Below, piece by piece: positions 1 to 8,022 of a DNA stretch of 41,713 nucleotides. The notes under the pieces were generated by a model, which saw nothing but the letters and a program-made list of their open reading frames with translations, had not been told where the DNA came from and made no database searches. Both the position numbers and the translations under genes were made by a program. Source of the DNA: Algoriphagus yeomjeoni (GTDB taxonomy: Bacteria > Bacteroidota > Bacteroidia > Cytophagales > Cyclobacteriaceae). The DNA lies in assembly GCF_003259505.1 (NCBI RefSeq), contig NZ_QLLK01000020.1, forward strand, positions 1 to 41,713, written 5' to 3'. Positions within the stretch are counted from its first letter, which is position 1. Every line of letters starts with the position of its first letter.

Positions 1-539
1 GTGAAGCAAACCATCAGATGAACAGAAGGTCAGAGCTGATCCTGGAAGCCTTCCCAGATCCAAGTAAGCAATATGAAATTCCTGAGAGCTTTAAAGATCT
101 TAATTTCTGTGATCCGGAGTCTTTATTTGAAGATATTCAGAAAGAGCTTGCTGCAATTCCTACCATCTACTTTGACTTTGACAAATCAATGTTGAGATCG
201 GTACACAAGAAAGAGCTTGAGCGTACAGCCATAATGTTGAAGCGCATGCCGAACCTAATGCTGTACATAGAAGGGCATACAGATCAACGGGGATCGGACG
301 AATACAACAAACCCTTATCAGAGCGCAGAGCAGAAGCAGTGAAGAAATACCTTACAGAAAGAGGGATCGAAGAGAACAGAATGGAAGATACCTGGTTTGG
401 GGAAACCAAGCCAGTCAATGACTGTACTGAAATTACCTGTACTGAGGCGATGCACCAGTTGAACAGACGCACCGAACTTCGGGTAGGCAAGACATCCTTT
501 ACCTATACAGGCAGGAAAAAGAAAGTTGATACGTTGTAA
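1..539 (+). CDS. OmpA-family protein, C-terminal part (5' truncated by window edge)
   Basis: The frame is open to the left edge: the first whole codon is at 3-5 and reads E-A-N-H-Q before the Met at 18, so that Met is internal. From about codon 50 there is a complete OmpA-like peptidoglycan-binding domain: a YFDFDKS strand, GHTDQRGSDEYN with the Asp that contacts diaminopimelate, LSERRA with the matching Arg, and a closing HQLNRRTELRV. The first visible residues, HQMNRRSELIL, copy that closing motif, so a second OmpA domain probably ends at the window edge. A Cys pair (NDC...CTEA) sits in the usual Bacteroidota insert. Expected role is non-covalent anchoring of the outer membrane to peptidoglycan. 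A hairpin terminator follows the stop codon. Confidence 0.9.
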   Translation, partial: EANHQMNRRSELILEAFPDPSKQYEIPESFKDLNFCDPESLFEDIQKELAAIPTIYFDFDKSMLRSVHKKELERTAIMLKRMPNLMLYIEGHTDQRGSDEYNKPLSERRAEAVKKYLTERGIEENRMEDTWFGETKPVNDCTEITCTEAMHQLNRRTELRVGKTSFTYTGRKKKVDTL

Positions 540-570
540 TACGTTATTGATGTGAATAGTAAAATGTAAA

Positions 571-600
571 AAGAGGCTACCGTTTGGAAGCCTCTTTTTT
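571..600 (+). terminator. Rho-independent terminator after the OmpA-family gene
   Basis: AAGAGGCT (571-578) pairs with AGCCTCTT (589-596), with a 10-nt loop, and runs into a T tract. It lies 32 nt after the OmpA-family stop codon. Confidence 0.85.
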
Positions 601-804
601 GTTTAAATTTTTCTAAGAATTAGGGGTATTTTATAATTTTTGAAAATCTAATTAATTACATTTTGTAAGTAATGGTTCACTCTATGTTTTTAGAATATTA
701 CCAATAAATACAGATATACATTCTTCTAATAAAATCTTTAATAGGTGGCTTTTAAAAAGTGTTTTCAATTATCTTAGGAAAAACTAGGTAATAAACCATT
801 TGAA

Positions 805-1656
805 ATGATCAATAAAGCACTTTTCTTGTTTTTTATCGTGTTCGTCATTGGAGAAAAGGTGATGGCACAATTCGACACGAGAGGAACTGACTACAAACTA
901 GTCTGGCAAGATGAATTTTATGTTAATGGTCAAGTGAATGCAGACAAATGGTCATTTGAAAATGGCTTTGTAAGAAACAATGAACTCCAATGGTATCAGC
1001 AGCCAAATGCCATCGTAGAAGATGGTAGGCTGGTAATTACAGGACGCAGAGAACAAGTAAAAAACACGAAATTTGATGCTGAGAGTACCGATTGGCGACG
1101 AAACCGTGAGTTTGCAGAATACACCTCCTCCAGTATCAATACCCGTGGGAAGTACGAATTCCAATATGGCATTATGGAAGTTCGGGCAAAGATAGATACT
1201 GCTTTAGGTATGTGGCCTGCGATTTGGACTTTGGGAATTACGAAGCCCTGGCCGTCGAATGGTGAGATCGATGTGATGGAATTTTACCGGGTAAAAGGCG
1301 AAGCTACTATCCTAGCCAATGCAGCCTGGGCCGATGAAGGACAATACAACGCCAAATGGGATGACGCGAAAATCCCATTGAAAAACTTTCTTCAAAAGGA
1401 TCCTGAGTGGCCAAGTAAGTTCCACCTCTGGAGAATGGAATGGACCGAAGATTCCATAAAACTCTTTTTAGATGATGAATTATTAAATGAAATCGATCTA
1501 GCTAGAACTGTAAATCCCGATGGTTTTAACCCCTTTCACCAGCCTCATTATATCCTGTTAAACCTTGCCATTGGAGGTAATAATGGTGGTGATCCTGCAT
1601 TTTCTGATTTCCCGAGTGAATATGTAGTGGATTATGTCCGGGTTTACCAGAAGTAG
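805..1656 (+). CDS. Secreted glycoside hydrolase family 16 (beta-glucanase/laminarinase-like)
   Basis: The protein is 283 aa. A signal peptide (hydrophobic residues 5-16, probable cleavage after M-A-Q near 22) leads into one GH16 jelly-roll domain that fills the rest. The catalytic motif GEIDVMEF lies at 153-160: E154 as nucleophile, D156 as helper, E159 as acid/base. WQDEF near the start and YVRVYQ at the C-terminus are the usual first and last strands. GH16 enzymes hydrolyse beta-1,3 or beta-1,3/1,4 glucans, agarose, carrageenan or porphyran with retention of configuration. The W-P-A-I-W-T-L cleft suggests a glucanase, but the substrate cannot be fixed from sequence. No CBM or T9SS tail is present, so it is probably periplasmic or released after Sec export. 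No polysaccharide-utilisation partners are nearby. Confidence 0.93.
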   Translation: MINKALFLFFIVFVIGEKVMAQFDTRGTDYKLVWQDEFYVNGQVNADKWSFENGFVRNNELQWYQQPNAIVEDGRLVITGRREQVKNTKFDAESTDWRRNREFAEYTSSSINTRGKYEFQYGIMEVRAKIDTALGMWPAIWTLGITKPWPSNGEIDVMEFYRVKGEATILANAAWADEGQYNAKWDDAKIPLKNFLQKDPEWPSKFHLWRMEWTEDSIKLFLDDELLNEIDLARTVNPDGFNPFHQPHYILLNLAIGGNNGGDPAFSDFPSEYVVDYVRVYQK

Positions 1657-1685
1657 AATCGCTGCGACAACAGATTAACAGATCG

Positions 1686-1767
1686 TCATTTCGACCAACG
1701 GGAGAAATCTCCCTAAGAAAAAAAGTTTTTTATCATAGATTTCTCAGTCGTGCCTCCTTCGAAATGA
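1686..1767. repeat. Imperfect inverted repeat between GH16 and rluF
   Basis: The left arm starts TCATTTCGA (1686) and ends AGAAATCT (1710). The right arm (1737-1767) is the reverse complement of both blocks with a diverged centre. It lies between convergent genes, so it could form a long hairpin that ends transcription from either side. TCATTTCGA...AGAAATCT elements recur between genes in many Bacteroidota genomes (general knowledge). Confidence 0.7.
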
Positions 1768-1799
1768 CTACGTTTTCAAGTCATTTGGGCTTTAGTCTT

Positions 1800-1838
1800 T
1801 TGTGCCCTCCGCGTTACTCTCTGTGCTCTCTGCGGTTA
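1800..1838 (-). repeat. CGCAGAGAGCACAGAG-type intergenic repeat, copy 1
   Basis: Read on the minus strand it starts TAACCGCAGAGAGCACAGAG and continues with TAACGCGGAGGGCAC. It lies just downstream of rluF and aligns base for base over most of its length with the copy at 2626-2664, in opposite orientation. Confidence 0.65.
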
Positions 1839-1848
1839 GATCAATCAA

Positions 1849-2580
1849 TCAATCAAAAGTCTTCGAACTATCCGAAACCATTTCGTTGATTTCAGCCATC
1901 TCCTTTTCTGTCAAGTCCCGCCATTTTCCTACGGGAATATCCAAGTGTACATTCATGATTCTGATTCTTTTCAATTGAACCACTTTAAATCCAAAATGCT
2001 CGCACATTCTACGGATCTGCCTGTTCAAGCCTTGCTTCAGGATAATTCGAAACTTGAATTTGCTGATGCGTTCTACTTTGCAAGGATCAGTTACCGTATC
2101 CAAAATAGGAACTCCAGCTCCCATCAGTCTGATGAACTCATCATTCACAGGTCGATCAACGGTGACGATGTATTCTTTTTCGTGGTTGTTCTTGGAGCGA
2201 AGAATCTTGTTAACAATATCACCTTCACTTGTCAAAAAAATTAATCCTTCACTGTCTTTATCTAATCTTCCGATTGGGAAAATCCGCTGTGAGTGACCAA
2301 TATAATCTATGATATTATTTTTTTCCCCTTTCGTATCAGTCGTGCTGACAATTCCCACCGGCTTATTAAAAGCGATATAGGTATGCACTTGTTTTGGCTT
2401 TCCTAGTGACTCTCCGTCAACTGCCACCACATCGCTTGGGCCTACTTTAGTACCAAGTTCAGGAACTTTTCCGTTGATGGTGATCCGGCCTTCTTCCAAC
2501 AATTTGTCTGCGGCTCGTCTGGAGCAAAAGCCAACTTCGCTTAGGTATTTATTGATTCGTATGTATTGTTCTTCTGCCAC
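1849..2580 (-). CDS. rluF: 23S rRNA pseudouridine synthase RluF
   Basis: The protein is 243 aa. It has an N-terminal S4 RNA-binding domain (about 6-55, I-R-I-N-K-Y-L through I-T-I-N-G) and an RsuA/RluB/RluF-type catalytic domain. GRLDKDSEG holds the catalytic Asp107. KPVGIVST, NHEKEYIVTV and GLNRQIRRMCEHFG match the RluF subfamily closely, as does the W-R-D-L tail. In E. coli, RluF isomerises U2604 of 23S rRNA and also acts on tRNA-Tyr U35; the same rRNA site is inferred here. The Met at 2580 directly precedes the S4 domain. The gene stands alone, convergent with the GH16 gene, and is flanked on both sides by related intergenic repeats. Confidence 0.93.
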   Translation of the reverse strand: MAEEQYIRINKYLSEVGFCSRRAADKLLEEGRITINGKVPELGTKVGPSDVVAVDGESLGKPKQVHTYIAFNKPVGIVSTTDTKGEKNNIIDYIGHSQRIFPIGRLDKDSEGLIFLTSEGDIVNKILRSKNNHEKEYIVTVDRPVNDEFIRLMGAGVPILDTVTDPCKVERISKFKFRIILKQGLNRQIRRMCEHFGFKVVQLKRIRIMNVHLDIPVGKWRDLTEKEMAEINEMVSDSSKTFD

Positions 2581-2625
2581 TGGAAATCGAAAATGGATTA
2601 AGGACGCAAGTTACGTAATTGATTT

Positions 2626-2664
2626 TAACCGCGGTGGACACGGAGGATAACACAGAGAACACAG
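2626..2664 (+). repeat. CGCAGAGAGCACAGAG-type intergenic repeat, copy 2
   Basis: It starts TAACCGCGGTGGACACGGAG and continues TAACACAGAGAACACAG. It is the inverted partner of the copy at 1800-1838, and the two bracket rluF. Confidence 0.65.
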
Positions 2665-2727
2665 CTAATCAATATTGCGTCATTGAGAGTCTTATTAAAT
2701 CATGAAAATTACAAAAAAGACATTCCA

Positions 2728-2755
2728 CGGTCAGCCTGGGCGAAGTCGAAGGCCC
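2728..2755 (+). repeat. Short intergenic repeat of the GTCAGCCTGAGCGAAGTCGA type
   Basis: Reads GGTCAGCCTGGGCGAAGTCG and then AAGGCC. Near-identical motifs are scattered between genes in many Bacteroidota (general knowledge, not checked). It opens a run of hairpins that ends at 2979. Confidence 0.55.
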
Positions 2756-2819
2756 GTTAAACTGTAAGTGAAATTACTGTGCACGATTTCGCGACTTCTG
2801 TCTCTCAAGTGCCCCAATT

Positions 2820-2946
2820 GGTTCAAGTCTTCAGACTTGGACCTGGACAAATTCAGCCTCCTGACTCCACAAATTAATTATAACACATTAATCCCGAGCA
2901 GTCTGAAGACTGCATTAAAAAAGGTCCAAGTCATGAGACTTGGACC
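2820..2946. repeat. Three consecutive AAGTC/GACTT hairpins
   Basis: Hairpin 1 (2820-2843) is GGTTCAAGTCT/AGACTTGGACC with one G-U pair. Hairpin 2 (2898-2913) is GCAGTC-TGAA-GACTGC. Hairpin 3 (2923-2946) is GGTCCAAGTC-ATGA-GACTTGGACC with ten perfect pairs. Hairpins 1 and 3 share the same outer sequence and look like copies of one mobile-type element. A 72-codon frame across the region (2768-2986) is explained by these repeats and is not called as a gene. Confidence 0.7.
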
Positions 2947-2979
2947 AAAAAAAGCGCAAATCCGAAGACCTGCGCTTTT
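2947..2979 (-). terminator. Rho-independent terminator of the M23 peptidase gene
   Basis: AAAAGCGCA (2950-2958) pairs with TGCGCTTTT (2971-2979). Read on the minus strand the stem ends in a run of seven Ts, 20 nt after the stop codon at 2999. Confidence 0.85.
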
Positions 2980-2998
2980 GAAATGATGTATTTGAAAA

Positions 2999-4306
2999 CT
3001 ACTCGCTTTTAGCAGGGATAACTGGCTTAGGAGTCTCCGCTACCAAAGTTTCAGGCTCACCTGGAATACTAATCGTTGCCAGTCTTTCCATATACTCTGC
3101 TTTGGTAGATTCAAAAGCAAGCTTGTTAGCTGATGAAATAGGCTCAGAAGGTGGAATCTTCTCTCTCAACCAATCTTCCTGCTTGCCATTTTTCCAAAAC
3201 CTAAAGCAAAGATGTGGACCTGTAGCCAAGCCTGTGCTCCCCACATAACCAATTACTTGACCTTGCTTGATTCGCGTGCCAGGTTTGATGCCTTTGGCGA
3301 TCTTAGACATGTGCAGGTATTGCGTGGTATAGGTGCCGTTGTGCTTGATTTTTACATAATTGCCGTTTGCAGAAGAGTAGCGTGCATCGGTAATTGTCCC
3401 CTCACCTACCGATCTGATTTCTGTGCCAGTAGGAGCTGCGTAATCTGTCCCTAAATGTGCTTTGTAACGCTTTTGAACTGGGTGAAATCTTTTCAAACTA
3501 TACCTAGAACTGATTCTTGAGTATTTCAAAGGATCTCTCAGGAAGGCTTTTTTGAAGCTGTCACCATTTTGATCGAAGAAGGCGATTTCGCCATTTTGCT
3601 CAAAAGGAATCGCATAATATGGCGTTCCTTTGTGTTCAAAAAATGCTGTTTGGATGTCTGAAACACCGACAACCACCCCGTCAATCACTTTTTCTTGGTA
3701 GGAAACCTTGAATTTGTCACCTTTTTGCAAGGCTCCAAAATCAATTGACCATCCATACAAATCGGCAAACTGATCAATGATGTCATAGGTGATTCCCAAA
3801 CCGGTCATATCAGCCGAGAGATTGGAATTGATAATTCCGCCAGCTTCCTTGGTTCTGAATTCTGCAGGCTTCTCTGCTTTGTAAATGTCAATCGAGTCCA
3901 AATTGAAGACTACATATTCTGCCGGATTTGGCTCGTAGATAAAAAATGCTGCCTGTGCAGAATCGGCTGGAGTAACTACTGTGAATTTCTTGTTTGCTGC
4001 TATCCCCCGTACGTCAAAAATCTCTTTTGACTTCTTTGCGATTTGATCAATAATCTGGTAGGGGACGTTGAAAGGTGCTAGGATTGACCCTAAGGTCTGA
4101 TTTTTACTCACTGTGCCTTCTACAATATTCAACCCAGTAACGTTGATTCCGTAGAGAAATACCTGATTTTCAAGGGAATCAATAAGCGGCGGTTCTACGA
4201 TCTCAGCTTCCTTTTCTTTCTGAAAAGGCAGGTCGAAAAATTGGAGTGAAGATGCTGCACCAATGGTGATAACGAGTGCAACAATTCCTATCCAGATCTT
4301 TTTCAT
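2999..4306 (-). CDS. M23 (LytM-type) murein endopeptidase, MepM-like
   Basis: The protein is 435 aa. An N-terminal signal or anchor segment (about 4-20) is followed by two regions resembling the opacity-associated and LytM N-terminal folds, then a C-terminal M23 domain (about 260-375). The zinc site is complete: H284 and D288 in HLGTDYAAP, H332 in Q-Y-L-H-M and H365 in GPHLCFRF. The last motif has Cys where the family usually has His or Tyr, a form I associate with Bacteroidota. Such enzymes cut D,D-crosslinks in peptidoglycan so the wall can expand. The final 60 residues are Pro/Glu-rich and outside the domain. No divergent partner: about 480 bp separate it from aspS. A clear terminator follows. 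Confidence 0.9.
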   Translation of the reverse strand: MKKIWIGIVALVITIGAASSLQFFDLPFQKEKEAEIVEPPLIDSLENQVFLYGINVTGLNIVEGTVSKNQTLGSILAPFNVPYQIIDQIAKKSKEIFDVRGIAANKKFTVVTPADSAQAAFFIYEPNPAEYVVFNLDSIDIYKAEKPAEFRTKEAGGIINSNLSADMTGLGITYDIIDQFADLYGWSIDFGALQKGDKFKVSYQEKVIDGVVVGVSDIQTAFFEHKGTPYYAIPFEQNGEIAFFDQNGDSFKKAFLRDPLKYSRISSRYSLKRFHPVQKRYKAHLGTDYAAPTGTEIRSVGEGTITDARYSSANGNYVKIKHNGTYTTQYLHMSKIAKGIKPGTRIKQGQVIGYVGSTGLATGPHLCFRFWKNGKQEDWLREKIPPSEPISSANKLAFESTKAEYMERLATISIPGEPETLVAETPKPVIPAKSE

Positions 4307-4784
4307 TAATCTATTTCTATTTGGGGGAGGTGAAATTTATCTCAATAAGGCAAAAAAGGGCTTTTTATCCAAGACTTGGGGTATAAACCTTTCGCTCGCA
4401 CTATTTCAACTATCATACCAACGATGAAAAAAGGCTGTTATTTTTTATAAATATGTTTTAGGCATTTTTTAAAGTTTAAAAGGGCTACCAAACTGCCTAG
4501 ACTTCGCTCGGCCATGCTGCACTTTCCCCTTCCATCCTAAGAACTAGCCTTCTGGATACCGTGAGAAGCTGATGTGCGAGTATTTTTATTATGATTAGTG
4601 ATCTAATTGCAAAAAGGTACATAAATCACAAGGCTTACTTCTTATTTCACTTTTCATAAAGAATCGAGGGGTTTTTCGGGAAAAATGTAAGGAAATCACT
4701 GAAATAAATGCTAATCCTTCAATGATTCGTGTGTTCTCACGGTCATTTCTTTATCTTTGACCTCCCAAAAAAAACTAAAATAAC
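4307..4784. other. 478-bp divergent intergenic region between the M23 gene and aspS
   Basis: AT-rich, with promoters expected at both ends. The aspS promoter is recognisable (4752-4759); none could be assigned for the M23 gene. A weak resemblance to the GTCAGCCTGAGCGAAGTCG repeat, in reverse, lies at about 4495-4520. No credible ORF or RNA gene is seen. Confidence 0.6.
4752..4759 (+). promoter_or_regulatory. Bacteroidota -7 element upstream of aspS
   Basis: TATCTTTG matches the TAnnTTTG consensus and lies 25 nt before the aspS ATG, giving a leader of about 20 nt. The -33 box is poor. Confidence 0.5.
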
Positions 4785-6539
4785 ATGCTGAGAACGCATA
4801 CTTGTGGCGAACTACGCCTGGATCACGTAAATCAAGAAGTAAGGCTTGCCGGCTGGGTTCAGCGGGTGAGAAATAAAGGAGGACTTATCTGGGTCGATCT
4901 GCGCGATCGTTATGGTTTGACCCAATTGATTTTTGAAGAGGATTCCAGTGAGAAAGCATTGTTGGAGAAAGCAGCAGAGCTTGGACGTGAATTCGTGGTG
5001 CAAGCAACCGGAAAAGTAATAGAGCGAACTTCCAAAAACGATAAGATTCCAACGGGGTCTATCGAAATCAAAGTGACTGCACTTGAAGTGTTGAATGCTG
5101 CGAAAGTTCCTCCGTTTATCATTGAAGATGAAACTGACGGAGGCGATGAGCTCCGTATGAAATACAGATACCTGGATCTTCGTAGAAATGTAGTCCGCGA
5201 AAAACTTCAATTGCGTCACAAAATGATGCAGGAGACTCGCAAATACATGGATGCGCAGGACTTTATAGAGGTGGAAACGCCAGTTCTAATTAAGTCAACT
5301 CCAGAAGGAGCAAGAGATTTTGTGGTACCAAGCCGTACCAATCCAGGTGAGTTTTATGCATTGCCTCAGTCTCCACAAACCTTCAAGCAGCTGCTGATGG
5401 TATCTGGTTTTGATCGTTATTTCCAGATTGTCAAGTGTTTCCGTGATGAAGATTTGAGAGCTGATCGTCAGCCTGAGTTTACTCAGATTGACTGCGAAAT
5501 GGCTTTCGTAGATCAGGAAGATATCCTAAATACGTTTGAAGGCTTGACCAAGCATCTTTTTAAAAATGTTAAGGGCGTTGAGCTGGAAGAAGTGAAACGC
5601 ATGACTTATGCGGATGCCATGAAATTTTATGGTAACGATAAGCCGGATGTACGTTTTGATATGAAGTTTGTTGAGCTGAATGAATTGGCTCAAGGCAAAG
5701 GATTCAGCATTTTTGACAGTGCAGAATTAGTAGTTGGGATATGTGCCAAAGGTGCTGCTGAGTACACCCGTAAGCAATTGGATGCGCTGACTGACTGGGT
5801 GAAGCGCCCTCAGATCGGAGCAAAAGGCATGGTTTACGCCAAGTACAATGCAGACGGGACCATCAAATCTACCGTGGATAAGTTCTTTTCTGCCGATGAT
5901 CTTCAGGATTGGGCGGATGCCTTCGGAGCTACTCAGGGTGACTTGATGTTGATCCTAAGCGGAGATGCTGATAAAGTGCGCAAGCAGCTTTCTGAGCTTC
6001 GTCTGAAAATGGGTGAAGACCTAGGACTTCGTGATCGTTCGATTTTCAAGCCACTTTGGGTCATGGATTTTCCACTGTTGGAATGGGATGAGGAAACTGC
6101 CAGATTCCACGCGATGCACCACCCGTTCACTTCTCCGAAGAAAGAGGACATGGCTCTGCTAGATACCGATCCAGGAGCTGTAAGAGCCAATGCTTACGAT
6201 TTGGTAATTAATGGCGTCGAAATAGGCGGTGGTTCCATACGTATTCACGATAGAGCTACTCAGCAATTGATGTTCAAGCACTTAGGTTTCTCTGAAGAAG
6301 AAGCGCAAAAACAATTCGGATTCCTCATGGAAGCCTTTGAATATGGAGCACCACCACATGGAGGAATTGCCTTTGGTTTCGATAGATTGTGTGCGATTTT
6401 CGGTGGTTCCGACTCGATCAGAGATTACATCGCCTTCCCTAAAAACAATTCCGGAAGAGATGTGATGATCGATTCTCCTAGCAGCATCGCAGACGAGCAA
6501 TTGAAGGAATTGTCCATACAATTGGCGGTGAAATCGTAA
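4785..6539 (+). CDS. aspS: Aspartyl-tRNA synthetase
   Basis: The protein is 584 aa, the usual length for the bacterial type. It has an N-terminal anticodon-binding OB fold (about 15-105, with V-R-N-K-G-G and W-V-D-L-R-D), a class II catalytic core, and the bacterial GAD insertion (about 300-410). Motif 1 is near F-I-E-V-E-T-P. Motif 2 is FRDEDLRADRQPEFTQ with R220. Motif 3 is GGIAFGFDR with R534; Phe replaces the commoner Leu either side of the last Gly. It charges tRNA-Asp with aspartate. Whether it is discriminating or non-discriminating cannot be settled here. The gene has its own promoter and terminator. Confidence 0.97.
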   Translation: MLRTHTCGELRLDHVNQEVRLAGWVQRVRNKGGLIWVDLRDRYGLTQLIFEEDSSEKALLEKAAELGREFVVQATGKVIERTSKNDKIPTGSIEIKVTALEVLNAAKVPPFIIEDETDGGDELRMKYRYLDLRRNVVREKLQLRHKMMQETRKYMDAQDFIEVETPVLIKSTPEGARDFVVPSRTNPGEFYALPQSPQTFKQLLMVSGFDRYFQIVKCFRDEDLRADRQPEFTQIDCEMAFVDQEDILNTFEGLTKHLFKNVKGVELEEVKRMTYADAMKFYGNDKPDVRFDMKFVELNELAQGKGFSIFDSAELVVGICAKGAAEYTRKQLDALTDWVKRPQIGAKGMVYAKYNADGTIKSTVDKFFSADDLQDWADAFGATQGDLMLILSGDADKVRKQLSELRLKMGEDLGLRDRSIFKPLWVMDFPLLEWDEETARFHAMHHPFTSPKKEDMALLDTDPGAVRANAYDLVINGVEIGGGSIRIHDRATQQLMFKHLGFSEEEAQKQFGFLMEAFEYGAPPHGGIAFGFDRLCAIFGGSDSIRDYIAFPKNNSGRDVMIDSPSSIADEQLKELSIQLAVKS

Positions 6540-6556
6540 ATGCGAAATATTAGATT

Positions 6557-6580
6557 CCGTGGGCTGTGTCCCCACAGACC
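6557..6580. repeat. CCGTGG...CACAGACC hairpin repeat, copy 1
   Basis: CCGTGGGCTGTG-tccc-CACAGACC forms a short hairpin. The same element, slightly changed, is at 22632-22656 (CCGTGGTCT...CACAGACCAC). It is 18 nt after the aspS stop. Confidence 0.6.
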
Positions 6581-6623
6581 TTAACATAAATTCATTTCGG
6601 TCGGTATAGACTCCGATCTAGGC

Positions 6624-6659
6624 AAAAAAAGCTGTTTCAGAGATGAGGCAGCTTTTTTT
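6624..6659 (+). terminator. Rho-independent terminator of aspS
   Basis: AAAAAAAGCTG (6624-6634) pairs with CAGCTTTTTTT (6649-6659). Confidence 0.88.
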
Positions 6660-6948
6660 GATTAGTTTTTAAGTTGTTTAAAGCTCTATTAGTTTTCTAG
6701 CTATCAAGATGCCCCCGCTGAATTCCTAACTTCTATTTTCTATAAGCTTCGATAAGTAAGAATTCTTGGTAGACTATAAGCAAATGGAAATAGCTGATCT
6801 TTAGTGAAGCGAAGGGAATTTAGCTGCACGATGCGTGCGCTGAGTATTACTAATTTCTTTAGTTACCAAAACTATTTATTATAAGTAATGCGCTTTGGCT
6901 AGCTTATTTTTAAATACTTTTCGTTAGAGTATAACAATCTTTTCCGCT
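6660..6948. other. Leader region of the DUF4349 gene
   Basis: AT-rich, with no ORF, tRNA or repeat that I can support. A promoter is expected near the 3' end, but no exact TAnnTTTG match was found. With the aspS trailer it makes up a 409-bp gene-free stretch. Confidence 0.5.
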
Positions 6949-7758
6949 ATGAAACTAGTCATTTATCAAATTCATGTTGTACTGCTCTTCGTCATTGCAG
7001 CCTGTGGTAATTCTGGAGTATCTACAGATTACCTAGCTGAAGTATCCAATTATTCAGAACTCGAAGGCTCAGACCAAACGGCATCAAGCCAGCCTCCTAC
7101 CGAGTTCATAGAGCGAAAAGTTATTCGCGAAGGCAGCATTAACTTTAAGTGTGGAGATATCTTGGAGACTGAGACGTTTTTGAGAAAAGAGGTGAAAGTA
7201 CTTAATGGTTTTATTTCCATGGAATCCAAAAATGCCTACGGAGAACGAACCGAGAAAAGTATGACGATCAGAGTACCTTCGGAAAACTTTGATTTATTGA
7301 ATGAAAAGATAAATCTACATGCGTTGAAAATTGATAACGCTACCAGTAGCAGTGAAGATGTGACAGAGCAATACATTGATGTAGAGGCTAGGCTTAACGC
7401 CAAAAAAGAGTTGGAAAAGCGGTACACCGAATTAGTGCAACAAGCGGAAAATCTGGAGGAGGTTCTCGGATTAGAAAGAGAGTTAGCCACTGTGAGAGGA
7501 GATATAGAGTCACTTCAAGGCCGTATAAACTACCTTCGAAACCGGATAAGCCTAAGCACGCTGCATGTCACTTTCTATCAGGAATCAGAAAAAGCCTTTG
7601 GGTTCATTTCTAAGGTAAGAGAAGGAATCAAAAATGGCTGGAAAAATCTCCAATGGTTCGTGATATTCCTAGTTAATCTTTGGCCGTTTTTTCTAGTAAT
7701 GGCAGCGCTTCTATTTCTTCTTTTGCGAAGAAAGAAAACTCCCCCTCCAGTAAAATAG
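6949..7758 (+). CDS. DUF4349-domain lipoprotein with C-terminal membrane segment
   Basis: The protein is 269 aa. The N-terminus has a lipobox (V-I-A-A-C19) after a hydrophobic stretch. Residues about 55-235 match the DUF4349 pattern: ER-K-V-I-R-E-G-S-I-N, a central strand pair, a Glu/Lys-rich coiled coil at about 140-190 (E-Q-Y-I-D-V-E-A-R-L, then L-E-R-E-L), and N-Y-L-R-N-R-I-S-L-S-T-L. A TM helix (about 238-260) and a basic tail R-R-K-K close the protein. The family's function is unknown. Topology suggests a periplasmic coiled-coil domain held at the inner membrane; the lipobox could add a second anchor. No operon partner. Confidence 0.85.
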   Translation: MKLVIYQIHVVLLFVIAACGNSGVSTDYLAEVSNYSELEGSDQTASSQPPTEFIERKVIREGSINFKCGDILETETFLRKEVKVLNGFISMESKNAYGERTEKSMTIRVPSENFDLLNEKINLHALKIDNATSSSEDVTEQYIDVEARLNAKKELEKRYTELVQQAENLEEVLGLERELATVRGDIESLQGRINYLRNRISLSTLHVTFYQESEKAFGFISKVREGIKNGWKNLQWFVIFLVNLWPFFLVMAALLFLLLRRKKTPPPVK

Positions 7759-7879
7759 CCACACGTTAAAATTGAAGAATGAGTGCTAGACTTTGTATAA
7801 AACTATTTTACCTTCCCCTATGAAATCGAGCATGACTAAAAAGTCACACACTGGCATGATTATAATCGCTGCGAGATTC

Positions 7880-7898
7880 TCCCGAAGAAAAATCGGGA
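7880..7898. repeat. TCCCGA/TCGGGA hairpin
   Basis: TCCCGA-agaaaaa-TCGGGA. The arms match those of the palindrome inside the second tRNA-like gene (33951-33968). Confidence 0.5.
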
Positions 7899-8022
7899 CA
7901 GGCTATGTGGCCTATAAAAATCAAATTATAAACACATGAAATGCCCATGAGAATGGCATCTCACTCAGGGAAATGATTATTCAGGGCATTACATATGACC
8001 GCTAAAAAATAATTATAAACAG

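Noticed and set aside
2768..2986. 72-codon frame downstream of the M23 gene
   Set aside because: It is built from three hairpin repeats and a terminator, so it is not a gene.
4495..4520. Additional REP-like element near the M23/aspS region
   Set aside because: Only about half of the positions agree with the motif at 2728; too weak to list on its own.
7759..8022. Small RNA or riboswitch before the amidase gene
   Set aside because: Only one 6-bp hairpin is visible, without conserved riboswitch core or terminator.
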